Assembly: GCA_902588585.1 (NCBI GenBank)
Contig: CACIPQ010000002.1
Coordinates: forward strand, 113,670-177,669
DNA from: an uncultured Pelagibacteraceae bacterium
Lineage (GTDB): Bacteria; Pseudomonadota; Alphaproteobacteria; Pelagibacterales; Pelagibacteraceae
DNA: 64,000 nt
Reading direction: 5' to 3'
A model generated the notes under the pieces. That model had not been told where the DNA came from and made no database searches. It saw only the letters and a program-made list of their open reading frames with translations. Position numbers and translations under genes: made by a program. This document shows, piece by piece, positions 44,100 through 52,840 of this stretch; the stretch's first letter is position 1, and each line of letters opens with the position of its first letter.

Positions 44100-45008
44100 T
44101 TACTTTGCTTTTCTAATATCTATTTTAATTTGCTTTTTTAACTGAACAATACTTTTAAATCTTTTTTCTTTTCTAATAAATTTAATTAACATTATTTTTA
44201 TCCTTTTATCATATAAATTTTTTTTCAGACCAAAAATATGAGCTTCTAATAGTAATTTGTTTTTTCCAAAAGTTGGCCTATATCCTATATTTACTATGCC
44301 TCTCTTTTTGATTTTTTTATCTACAATTATTTTTGCAGAATAAACTCCAAGTTTTGGGACTATGTAGTTTTTCAAATCTAAATTACATGTTGGGAATCCA
44401 ATTTTTCTTCCTCTTTTTTCACCTCTTTTGACGACACCTTCTATTGTCCAAAATCTGCCAAGCAGTTTGTTTGAATAATCAATTTTGCCCTTTGCAATAT
44501 TTTTTCTTATCAGCGTTGATGAAATTACATAACCTTTTTTGTTCAAAGGAGTTATGGTATTGGTTTTGTATTCAAAAAATTTTTCCTTATTTTTAAGTAA
44601 TTTTACATTTCCAATTCTATTTTTTCCGAACCTAAAATTCTTGCTTATAAAAACTAATTTTGCTTTCAACTTTTTATAAAGAATTTTTTCTATAAAATCG
44701 TCTGCTTTTATTTTTGAAAATTTTTTATCAAATTTTTTAACTATTAAAAAATTTATTCCATATTTTTTTGATGAATTAATTTTTTGCCTTAGTGAATCTA
44801 TCCTATAATTTTTTAAATTTTTATTAAAAAACATTACTGGTAAAGGCTGGAATACCATTAAACCAAATTTAAGATTGTTTTTTCTTGCAATTTGTTTTCC
44901 CCTTTTTATCACTCTCTGGTGTCCTAAATGAAAACCATCAAAGTTACCTATGGCAATTGCTGAATTTTGAAATCTCTTTCCAATATTAAAATTTTTAAAA
45001 ATTTTCAT
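44100..45008 (-). CDS. ribF: Bifunctional riboflavin kinase / FAD synthetase
   Basis: 302 residues. N-terminal nucleotidylyltransferase domain with IAIGNFDGFHLGHQRVI, and the C-terminal riboflavin kinase domain with GRFWTIEGVVKRGEKRGRKI, IGFPTCNL and GVYSA. It makes FMN and FAD. It directly follows the HAD hydrolase gene, whose stop lies at 45009, and precedes ileS. Confidence 0.95.
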   Translation of the reverse strand: MKIFKNFNIGKRFQNSAIAIGNFDGFHLGHQRVIKRGKQIARKNNLKFGLMVFQPLPVMFFNKNLKNYRIDSLRQKINSSKKYGINFLIVKKFDKKFSKIKADDFIEKILYKKLKAKLVFISKNFRFGKNRIGNVKLLKNKEKFFEYKTNTITPLNKKGYVISSTLIRKNIAKGKIDYSNKLLGRFWTIEGVVKRGEKRGRKIGFPTCNLDLKNYIVPKLGVYSAKIIVDKKIKKRGIVNIGYRPTFGKNKLLLEAHIFGLKKNLYDKRIKIMLIKFIRKEKRFKSIVQLKKQIKIDIRKAK

Positions 45009-45821
45009 CTACCAAGTTAAATTGTTTTGAAAATAATTAGCTGAAACATTATGTTTTTTTAGTAATTCTTCCACGTCTTCTTCATTTTTTGTTTTAGATA
45101 TATGTATTCCACTAGTAATAAATATGGAATCTAAATTCATGTTATTTGCTCCTTTAATATCTGTTTTAAGATTGTCTCCTATTACTAAAGTTCTTTGATT
45201 TGTATCCAAACATGAAAGATAAACTTCTTTATGAGGTTTTCCAAAGTATATTACTTCACCGCCTAATACTTCAAAAATTTCAGCAATTTTACCTGCACAA
45301 TATTCTTCTGTACCTCCTCTATGTACAGTTAGGTCTGGATTTGTACATATTAATTTTTTTTTTGTAAAATCTTTTAAAAGGTTTTCGTAATACTTTAAAT
45401 TTTCTTCCTCTTCATCAAATAGCCCTGTACACAAAATAAAATCACATTTCTCAATTGTGACTTTATCTTTTTTCATATGAGAAAATAAAGAATCATCCCT
45501 GCTAGGACCCAGATGATAGAACGTTTTACCAAATTTTTTTTCTTTAAGAGAGTTCAATGCCGCCTCTCCGGAAGTTAAAACATTTTTAAGAAATTTTTCT
45601 TCCATTTTTAATTTTCTTAAAAATTCTACAACTTGTTTTGTTGGACGAGGTGCGTTTGATAAAAAAATAATTTTTTTACCTTTAGATTCAAGATTGTTAA
45701 TCGCTTCTACGGCAGATGTATTCAGCCTAATCCCATTATGCATAACACCCCACAAATCAATTAGAAAAGCATCATATTTGTTGTATATTTCGGACAGGTG
45801 ATCTAATTTTTTAATTTTCAT
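45009..45821 (-). CDS. HAD-superfamily hydrolase, subfamily IIA (TIGR01459-like)
   Basis: 270 residues. DAFLIDLWGVMHNGI holds the nucleophile Asp, KIIFLSNAPRPTKQV the motif II Ser, and LVIGDNLKTDIKGANN the motif IV Asp pair. This NagD-like subfamily is common in alphaproteobacteria upstream of ribF, so FMN or another sugar phosphate may be the substrate, but that is inference. Divergent from groES with 101 nt between. Confidence 0.82.
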   Translation of the reverse strand: MKIKKLDHLSEIYNKYDAFLIDLWGVMHNGIRLNTSAVEAINNLESKGKKIIFLSNAPRPTKQVVEFLRKLKMEEKFLKNVLTSGEAALNSLKEKKFGKTFYHLGPSRDDSLFSHMKKDKVTIEKCDFILCTGLFDEEEENLKYYENLLKDFTKKKLICTNPDLTVHRGGTEEYCAGKIAEIFEVLGGEVIYFGKPHKEVYLSCLDTNQRTLVIGDNLKTDIKGANNMNLDSIFITSGIHISKTKNEEDVEELLKKHNVSANYFQNNLTW

Positions 45822-45864
45822 AGGAAATTCAAGGTTTTTTGAGTAATTTTTTTTGTATCATACT

Positions 45865-45892
45865 CTTGCAATATTCTAAATACATACCATAT
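45865..45892 (+). promoter_or_regulatory. Candidate heat-shock (sigma-32) promoter of groESL
   Basis: CTTG at 45865-45868, an 18-nt spacer and CCATAT at 45887-45892 fit the alphaproteobacterial sigma-32 pattern (CTTG-N17/18-CYTAT-like). No CIRCE inverted repeat (TTAGCACTC-N9-GAGTGCTAA) is seen upstream of groES, so HrcA control is not supported. Confidence 0.5.
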
Positions 45893-45922
45893 TTCCCAAT
45901 ATTATAAATTATAGGAGTTTTC

Positions 45923-46216
45923 ATGAAATTTAGACCATTGCACGATAGAGTATTGATTAAAGTGCTTGATAGCGAAGAAAAAACCAAGGGTGGTATAATT
46001 ATACCCGACACGGCAAAAGAAAAACCCCAAGAAGGAGAAATAGTTGCTGTTGGTCCTGGTGCCAAAACTGAAGATGGAAAAACAATAAAAATGGATGTCA
46101 AAGTTGGGGACCGAGTTCTGTTTGGAAAGTGGTCTGGAACAGAGGTAAAAATAGATGGAAAAGAATATAGCATAATGAAAGAGTCAGACATTATGGGAGT
46201 TTCAAAAGGTAAATAA
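45923..46216 (+). CDS. groES: Co-chaperonin GroES
   Basis: 97 residues, normal length. It begins [15 protein letters not shown], has the mobile loop [20 protein letters not shown] and ends with the expected [18 protein letters not shown]. It caps the GroEL ring. Preceded by AGGAG; groEL follows after 21 nt. Confidence 0.98.
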   Translation: MKFRPLHDRVLIKVLDSEEKTKGGIIIPDTAKEKPQEGEIVAVGPGAKTEDGKTIKMDVKVGDRVLFGKWSGTEVKIDGKEYSIMKESDIMGVSKGK

Positions 46217-46237
46217 ATTATTAATAAGGAGATCTAA

Positions 46238-47890
<1,653 letters not shown>

Positions 47891-47896
47891 TCCCGT

Positions 47897-48574
47897 TTAA
47901 TTTAATGAATTTAAAAAAGGCTGCAATTTTGCAGCCTTTTTTTTTGAAAAAAACACACATGCTTGTGATTTTAAAATTAATCCGTCTTTAAGAATTCTAA
48001 GATTATTATCTTTTAAAGTTTTTCCGCTCGAAGTTATATCTGTAATAATCTCTGATGATCCAATAAATGGATATGTTTCTGTAGCTCCAAGACTGACAAC
48101 AAGTTTGTATTGTGTGACTCCTTTTGAAACAAGAAAACCGTTGGTTAAATTTGGATACTTGGTTGCGACACGTAATCTAGTATTTTTTTTGTCTCTAAAA
48201 TCAAAAGATACCTCTTCTAAATCAGCAACGGTTTGAACATCTATCCAGTCATCAGGAACAGCAATTACAAGATTGGCCATACCAAAATCTAATTTTTTCT
48301 TAACTTCAATTTTTTTCTGTAAGTTAATTGGAGATTCGCTTAAAAGATCTAGTCCCGATATTCCTATATCAAGAGTTCCATCGCCAAGCCTTTGTATAAT
48401 TTCTTTTGCATGTAAATAAATAATTTTTGCATTTGGTAAACTTTCAATTTCAGCAAAGTAATTTCTTTCTCCTCCATTAGAAGTTAGTTTTAAATTATTT
48501 TTTTCAAAAAACTTTATTGACCCTTCTTTTAATCTTCCTTTGCTTGGCAAACCTATAGTTATTAAATTTTTCAT
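47897..48574 (-). CDS. hisG: ATP phosphoribosyltransferase, catalytic short form
   Basis: 225 residues, the short form that needs HisZ. It starts with ITIGLPSKGRLKEGSIKFF; LDIGISGLDLL and the PRPP loop LVVSLGATETYPFIGSSEIITDITSSG are canonical. It catalyses the first step of histidine synthesis. The last ten residues (AAKLQPFLNS) are encoded by the groEL terminator hairpin. Overlaps hisZ by 4 nt. Confidence 0.95.
   Translation of the reverse strand: MKNLITIGLPSKGRLKEGSIKFFEKNNLKLTSNGGERNYFAEIESLPNAKIIYLHAKEIIQRLGDGTLDIGISGLDLLSESPINLQKKIEVKKKLDFGMANLVIAVPDDWIDVQTVADLEEVSFDFRDKKNTRLRVATKYPNLTNGFLVSKGVTQYKLVVSLGATETYPFIGSSEIITDITSSGKTLKDNNLRILKDGLILKSQACVFFSKKKAAKLQPFLNSLN
47919..47945 (+). 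terminator. Rho-independent terminator of groESL, inside hisG
   Basis: GGCTGC-AATTTT-GCAGCC hairpin followed by nine T residues on the plus strand. Six A residues precede the stem, so it could act in both directions. On the minus strand the same DNA encodes the C-terminal KKKAAKLQPFL of HisG. Confidence 0.9.
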
Positions 48575-49623
48575 GTTTTTAAATTGTTTAGATTGATTGC
48601 GGCCCCAACTGCTGAAATATTCTTTTTAGATCCAAGACTTTTCAACAAACCGTCGTACCTTCCACCTCTTGCTATTTCTTGTTTTGAAGAATTATATATC
48701 TCAAAAACTATTCCTGTATAGTATTCAATATCCCTACCGAAGTTTGTTGAAAAAGTAATTTTAGAATTTGTTTTTGATAAATTTTTTATAGTTGATAAAT
48801 CTTTAAAAACACTGCTACTTAAATTATTTTTTTTAACAAAACTTTTTAAAGTTTTCTCTAGTTTATCAATTGAGCAATTAATTTTTAAAAATTCTCTAAT
48901 AATTTTAACAATTTTTTTATTTTCACTAAATGACCTTGGATCTTTTATTTTTCTATCAAATCTAGACAAAATTTCAGAAACTTTACGGCTTGCAATTTCT
49001 GCCTTTTGATCCAGATTTCTCATTTCAGAGAATTTTTTTTTGTCTAAGTTAACTGCAACAGGATCAACGTCGGAGTTAGTTTCAAGTCTATTGAGTAGAT
49101 CTTCAAAATATTGAGGTCTCCAAAAGTGTCTGATTAGCCTCATCTGCCATCTTTCAGGAATTTTTAAGGACTCTATTAATTTTTGAAACAAACTTACGTC
49201 GCCCACCTTAATCGAGGTATTTTTTATTTTGATTTTTTTAATTGAATTAGTAATTGTTTTTAAAACTTTTAAATCATCAGTGGATTTATTTTTAGATCCA
49301 AGAATTTCTATTCCCAGCTGGTCATTGATAACTTTATCTTTTGTACTATTTGATCTTCTATAAGCTTGTCCTGAGTAAAAAATTTTTGAATTAGCTTTAG
49401 AATTGTCCTTTAAATATTTTATACAAGAAGCAACCGTTAAATCTGGTCTTAAACACATGCTTTTTCCGGCATCATCTTCAAAAGTAAGCATGAGCTTTCT
49501 AAAATTCTCTCCTGATCTTTGAATAATATAATCTGAATCTAAAAGAACATCTGGTTCCGATAAAACAAAACCATCTCTTTTAAAAACTTTAATTATATTT
49601 TCAGGATAATTTTTTGATTTCAT
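48571..49623 (-). CDS. hisZ: ATP phosphoribosyltransferase regulatory subunit
   Basis: About 350 residues from the ATG at 49623; a longer frame opens at 49656 but adds residues foreign to the family. HisZ is a HisRS-like protein without aminoacylation function. KSMCLRPDLTVASCIKYL and IFYSGQAYRRSN correspond to motif 2, and FSTNFGRDIEYYTGIVFEIY and EIARGGRYDGLLKSLG to the HisRS-like C-lobe. It activates the short HisG and senses histidine. The 5' end overlaps hisS by 23 nt. Confidence 0.93.
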   Translation of the reverse strand: MKSKNYPENIIKVFKRDGFVLSEPDVLLDSDYIIQRSGENFRKLMLTFEDDAGKSMCLRPDLTVASCIKYLKDNSKANSKIFYSGQAYRRSNSTKDKVINDQLGIEILGSKNKSTDDLKVLKTITNSIKKIKIKNTSIKVGDVSLFQKLIESLKIPERWQMRLIRHFWRPQYFEDLLNRLETNSDVDPVAVNLDKKKFSEMRNLDQKAEIASRKVSEILSRFDRKIKDPRSFSENKKIVKIIREFLKINCSIDKLEKTLKSFVKKNNLSSSVFKDLSTIKNLSKTNSKITFSTNFGRDIEYYTGIVFEIYNSSKQEIARGGRYDGLLKSLGSKKNISAVGAAINLNNLKT

Positions 49624-50935
49624 TTGATAGGTCTTCAATTTTAATGGAAATTTCATTGCCAGTCTTAAGATTTTTTAAAGTAGCCTTTCCTGATTTTATT
49701 TCATCATCACCATACAAAATAACAGCTGGGGAGCCTATTTTGTTTGCATATTCCATTTGTTTTTTTAACTTACCTTCTCCTGGATAAATTTCAGAACTGA
49801 CATTTGAGTCTCTCAGTTTATTTAATATGCCGACATATTCTTTTATTTTGTCTTTATCAAAAACACATATGATTACCGGTCGCGTAGATTTTATTTTAAA
49901 ATCTTTTTTCTGCATCAAGGCAAACACAAGTCTATCAAGACCAATTGATATTCCGGTTGCGGGACAATCAAGGTTTCCGAAATTGTTTACTAAATTATCG
50001 TATCTTCCTCCTCCGCCTATCGATCCAAATTGAATGGCTTGTCCTTTTGGATTTTTTACCTCAAAATTTAAATTAACCTCAAAAATAGGACCCGTATAAT
50101 ATTCTAGTCCTCGTATAACTGACGGGTCAAATTTATAATTTTTGAAGTCGTAAGCTTGAAATATTTTTACAATTTCTAACACATCTTCGCTATCAGGTGT
50201 TTTGCTCTTTAAGGCATTCTCGATTATTTTAATCTGATCGTTTTTAAGATTTGCGCCCTTTGTATAATCTCCAGACTTATCTTTTCTGCCTTCACCAAGA
50301 AGCTTCTTTGCTTCTCCCCAGCCAAGTCTATCGATTTTATCAAGCGCACGTAGCGTGGTTGATATTTGATCTTTTGATTTAATTTTTAATTGTTCAAATA
50401 ATTTATCTGTGAATTTTCTAGAGGAAATTTTTACGGTGTAATCTGTCTTGTTTAATCCGCACTTTTCTAATATTTCAGATATTAATACACAAAGCTCAGC
50501 ATCAGCTTGTAGATTTTTTGTTCCAACATAGTCTGCATCGAATTGTAAAAATTCTCTAAATCTTCCAGGCCCTGGTTTTTCATTTCTCCAAACCGAACCC
50601 AGCTGGTAACGTTTGAAAGGTTTTGGTAGTTCCAGATAGTTTTTTGCAACATATCTTGCTAGCGGAGCAGTAAGATCGTACCGAAGAGATAACCATTTAT
50701 TTTCATCTTTAAAAGAAAACACTCCAGCGTCAGGTCTTTCTTTGTCAGGCAAAAATTTTCCAATACTATCCGTATACTCGAAACTTGGTGTTTCGAGATA
50801 TTGAAAACCGTACTTGATCATAACTTCTTTAATATTAGAAATTACAAAATCACGGATTAATAATTCTTTCTCTTGTCTATCCACAAAACCTAAAGGTAAC
50901 TCCTTAGAAGGTTTTGCTTTTTTATCTTTTACCAT
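49601..50935 (-). CDS. hisS: Histidyl-tRNA synthetase (alphaproteobacterial type)
   Basis: 444 residues from the ATG at 50935. A frame that opens at 51001 would run through the tRNA-His gene, so its first 22 residues are not real. Motif 2 reads GSVWRNEKPGPGRFREFLQFDAD, unlike the FRHERPQKGRYRQF of E. coli HisRS; GLEYYTGPIFEV and the C-terminal anticodon domain are present. This matches the distinct HisRS described in alphaproteobacteria that recognises tRNA-His lacking G-1. Its ATG is 4 nt after the CCA of tRNA-His. Confidence 0.95.
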   Translation of the reverse strand: MVKDKKAKPSKELPLGFVDRQEKELLIRDFVISNIKEVMIKYGFQYLETPSFEYTDSIGKFLPDKERPDAGVFSFKDENKWLSLRYDLTAPLARYVAKNYLELPKPFKRYQLGSVWRNEKPGPGRFREFLQFDADYVGTKNLQADAELCVLISEILEKCGLNKTDYTVKISSRKFTDKLFEQLKIKSKDQISTTLRALDKIDRLGWGEAKKLLGEGRKDKSGDYTKGANLKNDQIKIIENALKSKTPDSEDVLEIVKIFQAYDFKNYKFDPSVIRGLEYYTGPIFEVNLNFEVKNPKGQAIQFGSIGGGGRYDNLVNNFGNLDCPATGISIGLDRLVFALMQKKDFKIKSTRPVIICVFDKDKIKEYVGILNKLRDSNVSSEIYPGEGKLKKQMEYANKIGSPAVILYGDDEIKSGKATLKNLKTGNEISIKIEDLSNEIKKLS

Positions 50936-50939
50936 TTTC

Positions 50940-51016
50940 TGGTACAGCAGGGTGGATTCGAACCACCGACCCCTAGTTCCACAAACTAGTGCTCTAACCA
51001 ACTGAGCTACTGCTGC
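50940..51016 (-). tRNA. tRNA-His (anticodon GTG), A73, no encoded G-1
   Basis: The acceptor stem GCAGCAG/CTGCTGT (one G-U pair) closes a full cloverleaf. The anticodon stem-loop CTAGTTTGTGGAACTAG gives GTG. The base before the stem is T, so no G-1 is encoded; the discriminator is A73 followed by encoded CCA. This is the known alphaproteobacterial variant of tRNA-His. Confidence 0.96.
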
Positions 51017-51071
51017 ATAACTCCTTTTTATATTAATTGTTTATAAATTTGTATTTTAAATATGTAGTGAT

Positions 51072-51146
51072 TTAGCTAAGCAATAGCCTAGCGTGCACTC
51101 TGTGAGAGTGTGTGTGAGATATAGCAATGTTTATTCTCGTTAACAT
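51072..51146 (-). CDS. Candidate His-rich leader peptide upstream of tRNA-His-hisS
   Basis: 24-codon frame with AAAAGGA ending 6 nt before its ATG. The core is HTHSHRVH at residues 11-18: four histidines (all CAC) in eight codons. The His codons lie in a 6-bp hairpin (CACTCT-CAC-AGAGTG), and a second 7-bp hairpin (GCTAGGC-TATT-GCTTAGC) spans the end of the frame, just before the stop. The ORF lies 56 nt before tRNA-His on the same strand. This is the layout of a leader peptide for attenuation. No U-run follows the second hairpin, so a classical terminator is not evident. Confidence 0.45.
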   Translation of the reverse strand: MLTRINIAISHTHSHRVHARLLLS

Positions 51147-51191
51147 TTCTAGTCCTTTTAACAAATTAAAAATTAATTTCAACCCTAGATT

Positions 51192-51233
51192 ATTGGGACA
51201 ACAACCTAAATACTAGGTAAACGCTGCCCCAAT
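51192..51233 (-). other. Stable hairpin between cspA and the His leader ORF
   Basis: Minus-strand ATTGGG pairs with CCCAAT, CAGC with GTTG and ACCTA with TAGGT, giving a stem of about 15 pairs with small bulges. No T-run follows on the minus strand. It may end or protect the cspA transcript, or be part of the His leader RNA. The rest of the 51017-51257 gap is AT-rich without other clear features. Confidence 0.5.
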
Positions 51234-51257
51234 TTTCAATTGTGCTGGTAATAAGAT

Positions 51258-51467
51258 TTAAGATGTTTTCTGTAGATTTACCGCGGCAGGTCCTTTTTCT
51301 CCGTTCTCTACTTCAAAAGTAAGCTCATCACCTTCGTTTAAATATTTTAAACCAGCTGCTCTTACTGCTGAAGAATGAACGAAAACGTCCTTTTCCTTAT
51401 CTTCTCTTTCAATAAAACCATATCCTTTAGTTCCATTGAACCACTTAACTTTTCCTTTTAGACTCAT
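51258..51467 (-). CDS. cspA: Cold shock protein, CSD family
   Basis: 69 residues. Single OB-fold nucleic-acid binding domain: [18 protein letters not shown] is RNP1, [10 protein letters not shown] is RNP2, and GPAAVNL ends the fold. RNA chaperone. It has AAGGAAG before the ATG, its own promoter and a 5'-UTR hairpin. Confidence 0.96.
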   Translation of the reverse strand: MSLKGKVKWFNGTKGYGFIEREDKEKDVFVHSSAVRAAGLKYLNEGDELTFEVENGEKGPAAVNLQKTS

Positions 51468-51498
51468 TTGTTCTTCCTTATTTATTAACTTTAAATCA

Positions 51499-51523
51499 GT
51501 AAATTTAAAAAATGCAAATTTAC
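51499..51523 (-). promoter_or_regulatory. 5'-UTR hairpin of cspA
   Basis: GTAAATTT and AAATTTAC arms (8 bp) with a 9-nt loop, placed within a few nucleotides of the predicted mRNA 5' end. A terminal stem-loop could stabilise the message or sense temperature. Confidence 0.4.
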
Positions 51524-51533
51524 CAATATGGTT

Positions 51534-51562
51534 CTTTAATCCGTTTACAGAATAAATGTCAA
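51534..51562 (-). promoter_or_regulatory. cspA promoter
   Basis: Minus-strand TTGACA (51557-51562, perfect -35), 17-nt spacer, TTAAAG (51534-51539). It predicts a start near 51527 and a 5'-UTR of about 60 nt. Confidence 0.6.
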
Positions 51563-51610
51563 GTGAATGATCGGCTTTAAATAAAAAAATTTAGTAAAAC
51601 CACCTATTTG

Positions 51611-52720
51611 TTACACATATATATAGAGAATAGCGGCTAATATCAGGGCACCCAGGGCCACTAAAAAAATGTTTCTTTTATTTGCAAAAAGCCTGGCTAT
51701 CTTATTAAAGCTTGGCTCAATATAACCCAAACCTTCTTGTATCTTCCCGGATTGTTTTCTGAAACCTTGATCCCTTCCTATTTTAAGAAATTTAATCTTT
51801 CTCTTCTCATATACTTCTTCGCCTGAAAAATTTTCAAAATATTTTAGATTTTTTATAATTGATTCTTTTATTTCAGCAGCTATTTTGTCACTGTCTCTGT
51901 GTGCTCCCCCTAAAGGCTCATTGATAATCTCATCAATAATTCCTAATTTTAAAAGTTCATCTGCCGTTAATTTCATCGCTTCAGCTGCTTCTAAAGATTT
52001 AGTAGGATCTCTCCAAAGAATAGATGCACACCCCTCTGGTGATATAACCGAATAAATAGAATGTTCTAACATTATAACTTTATTTGAAGAGGCCAATGCT
52101 ATTGCTCCTCCTGATCCACCTTCTCCAATTATAATTGAAATATTTGGAACCTTTAAAGACATACAACACTCTATTGAATTTGCTATAGCAGTTGCTTGAC
52201 CTCTTTGTTCAGCACCTATACCAGGATAAGCGCCAGGTGTATCAATAAAAGAAATAACCGGAATTTTAAAACGATCAGCAAGTTTCATAAGTCTTATACA
52301 TTTTCTATAACCTTCTGGTTTCATCATTCCAAAGTTTCTTTCTAACCTTGTGTTTAAATCTTCGCCCTTCTCTTGTCCTAAAACTAGTACAGATTTCCCT
52401 TCGATCAATCCAAAACCTGCGGTTATTGATTTATCATCAGCAAAGAGTCTGTCTCCGGATAGCAGTGTAAAGTCTGAAAAAATCTTATTAATATAAAAAT
52501 TTGCTCTTGGTCTATCTTCGTGTCTTGCGACTTGGGTTTTTTGCCAGCTGTTTAATTTTGAATATGTTAAAGTTAATTTATCATTAATCTCATTTTGTAT
52601 TTCCTTCATTTTTTCAGTATCAACCTCTGAAATTCCATCTTTATCGAATGGATTTTTTAAACTTTCCAGATCTTGCTCTAAAGTTTTTATTTCTTTCTCA
52701 AATTCTAGATAGTTTTTCAT
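51611..52720 (-). CDS. accA: Acetyl-CoA carboxylase carboxyltransferase subunit alpha with C-terminal membrane helix
   Basis: 369 residues, about 50 longer than E. coli AccA (319). The enzyme part (1-320) is complete: RNFGMMKPEGYRK, FIDTPGAYPGIGAEQRGQ, IGEGGSGGAIAL, YSVISPEGCASILW, EPLGGAHR. Residues 320-349 are a basic linker and 350-369 a strong hydrophobic helix (IFLVALGALILAAILYIYV). The frame is unbroken. The tail suggests the carboxyltransferase is tethered to the membrane; the family is normally soluble. Confidence 0.93.
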   Translation of the reverse strand: MKNYLEFEKEIKTLEQDLESLKNPFDKDGISEVDTEKMKEIQNEINDKLTLTYSKLNSWQKTQVARHEDRPRANFYINKIFSDFTLLSGDRLFADDKSITAGFGLIEGKSVLVLGQEKGEDLNTRLERNFGMMKPEGYRKCIRLMKLADRFKIPVISFIDTPGAYPGIGAEQRGQATAIANSIECCMSLKVPNISIIIGEGGSGGAIALASSNKVIMLEHSIYSVISPEGCASILWRDPTKSLEAAEAMKLTADELLKLGIIDEIINEPLGGAHRDSDKIAAEIKESIIKNLKYFENFSGEEVYEKRKIKFLKIGRDQGFRKQSGKIQEGLGYIEPSFNKIARLFANKRNIFLVALGALILAAILYIYV

Positions 52721-52765
52721 AAAAAAATTTAAGTAATAATATTAGCTTTTTTAATAAAGTTCAAT

Positions 52766-52798
52766 TATGTCAATAACGCAAAACAAATATGTCAATAA
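52766..52798. promoter_or_regulatory. Direct repeats TATGTCAATAA in the accA-glcB divergent region
   Basis: Two exact 11-bp copies at 52766-52776 and 52788-52798, 22 bp apart (two helical turns), just upstream of a candidate glcB promoter (TTGTTA 52803-52808, 17-nt spacer, TGTATT 52826-52831). They look like an operator for a regulator bound on one DNA face. No glycine riboswitch is seen here. Confidence 0.45.
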
Positions 52799-52840
52799 AG
52801 TGTTGTTAAATCACTTATTATTTGTTGTATTCTCTATTAA

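Noticed and set aside
45822..45922. CIRCE element before groES
   Set aside because: The TTAGCACTC-N9-GAGTGCTAA repeat is absent; a sigma-32-like promoter fits better.
50936..51001. Extended hisS N-terminus
   Set aside because: The extension is a translation of the tRNA-His gene.
51017..51257. 6S RNA or tmRNA in the gap between tRNA-His and cspA
   Set aside because: The hairpins do not form the long open-bubble 6S structure, and no tRNA-like end or tag-peptide frame typical of tmRNA is seen.
52721..52840. Glycine riboswitch before glcB
   Set aside because: No glycine-aptamer-like conserved core is seen, and the candidate promoter leaves almost no leader.
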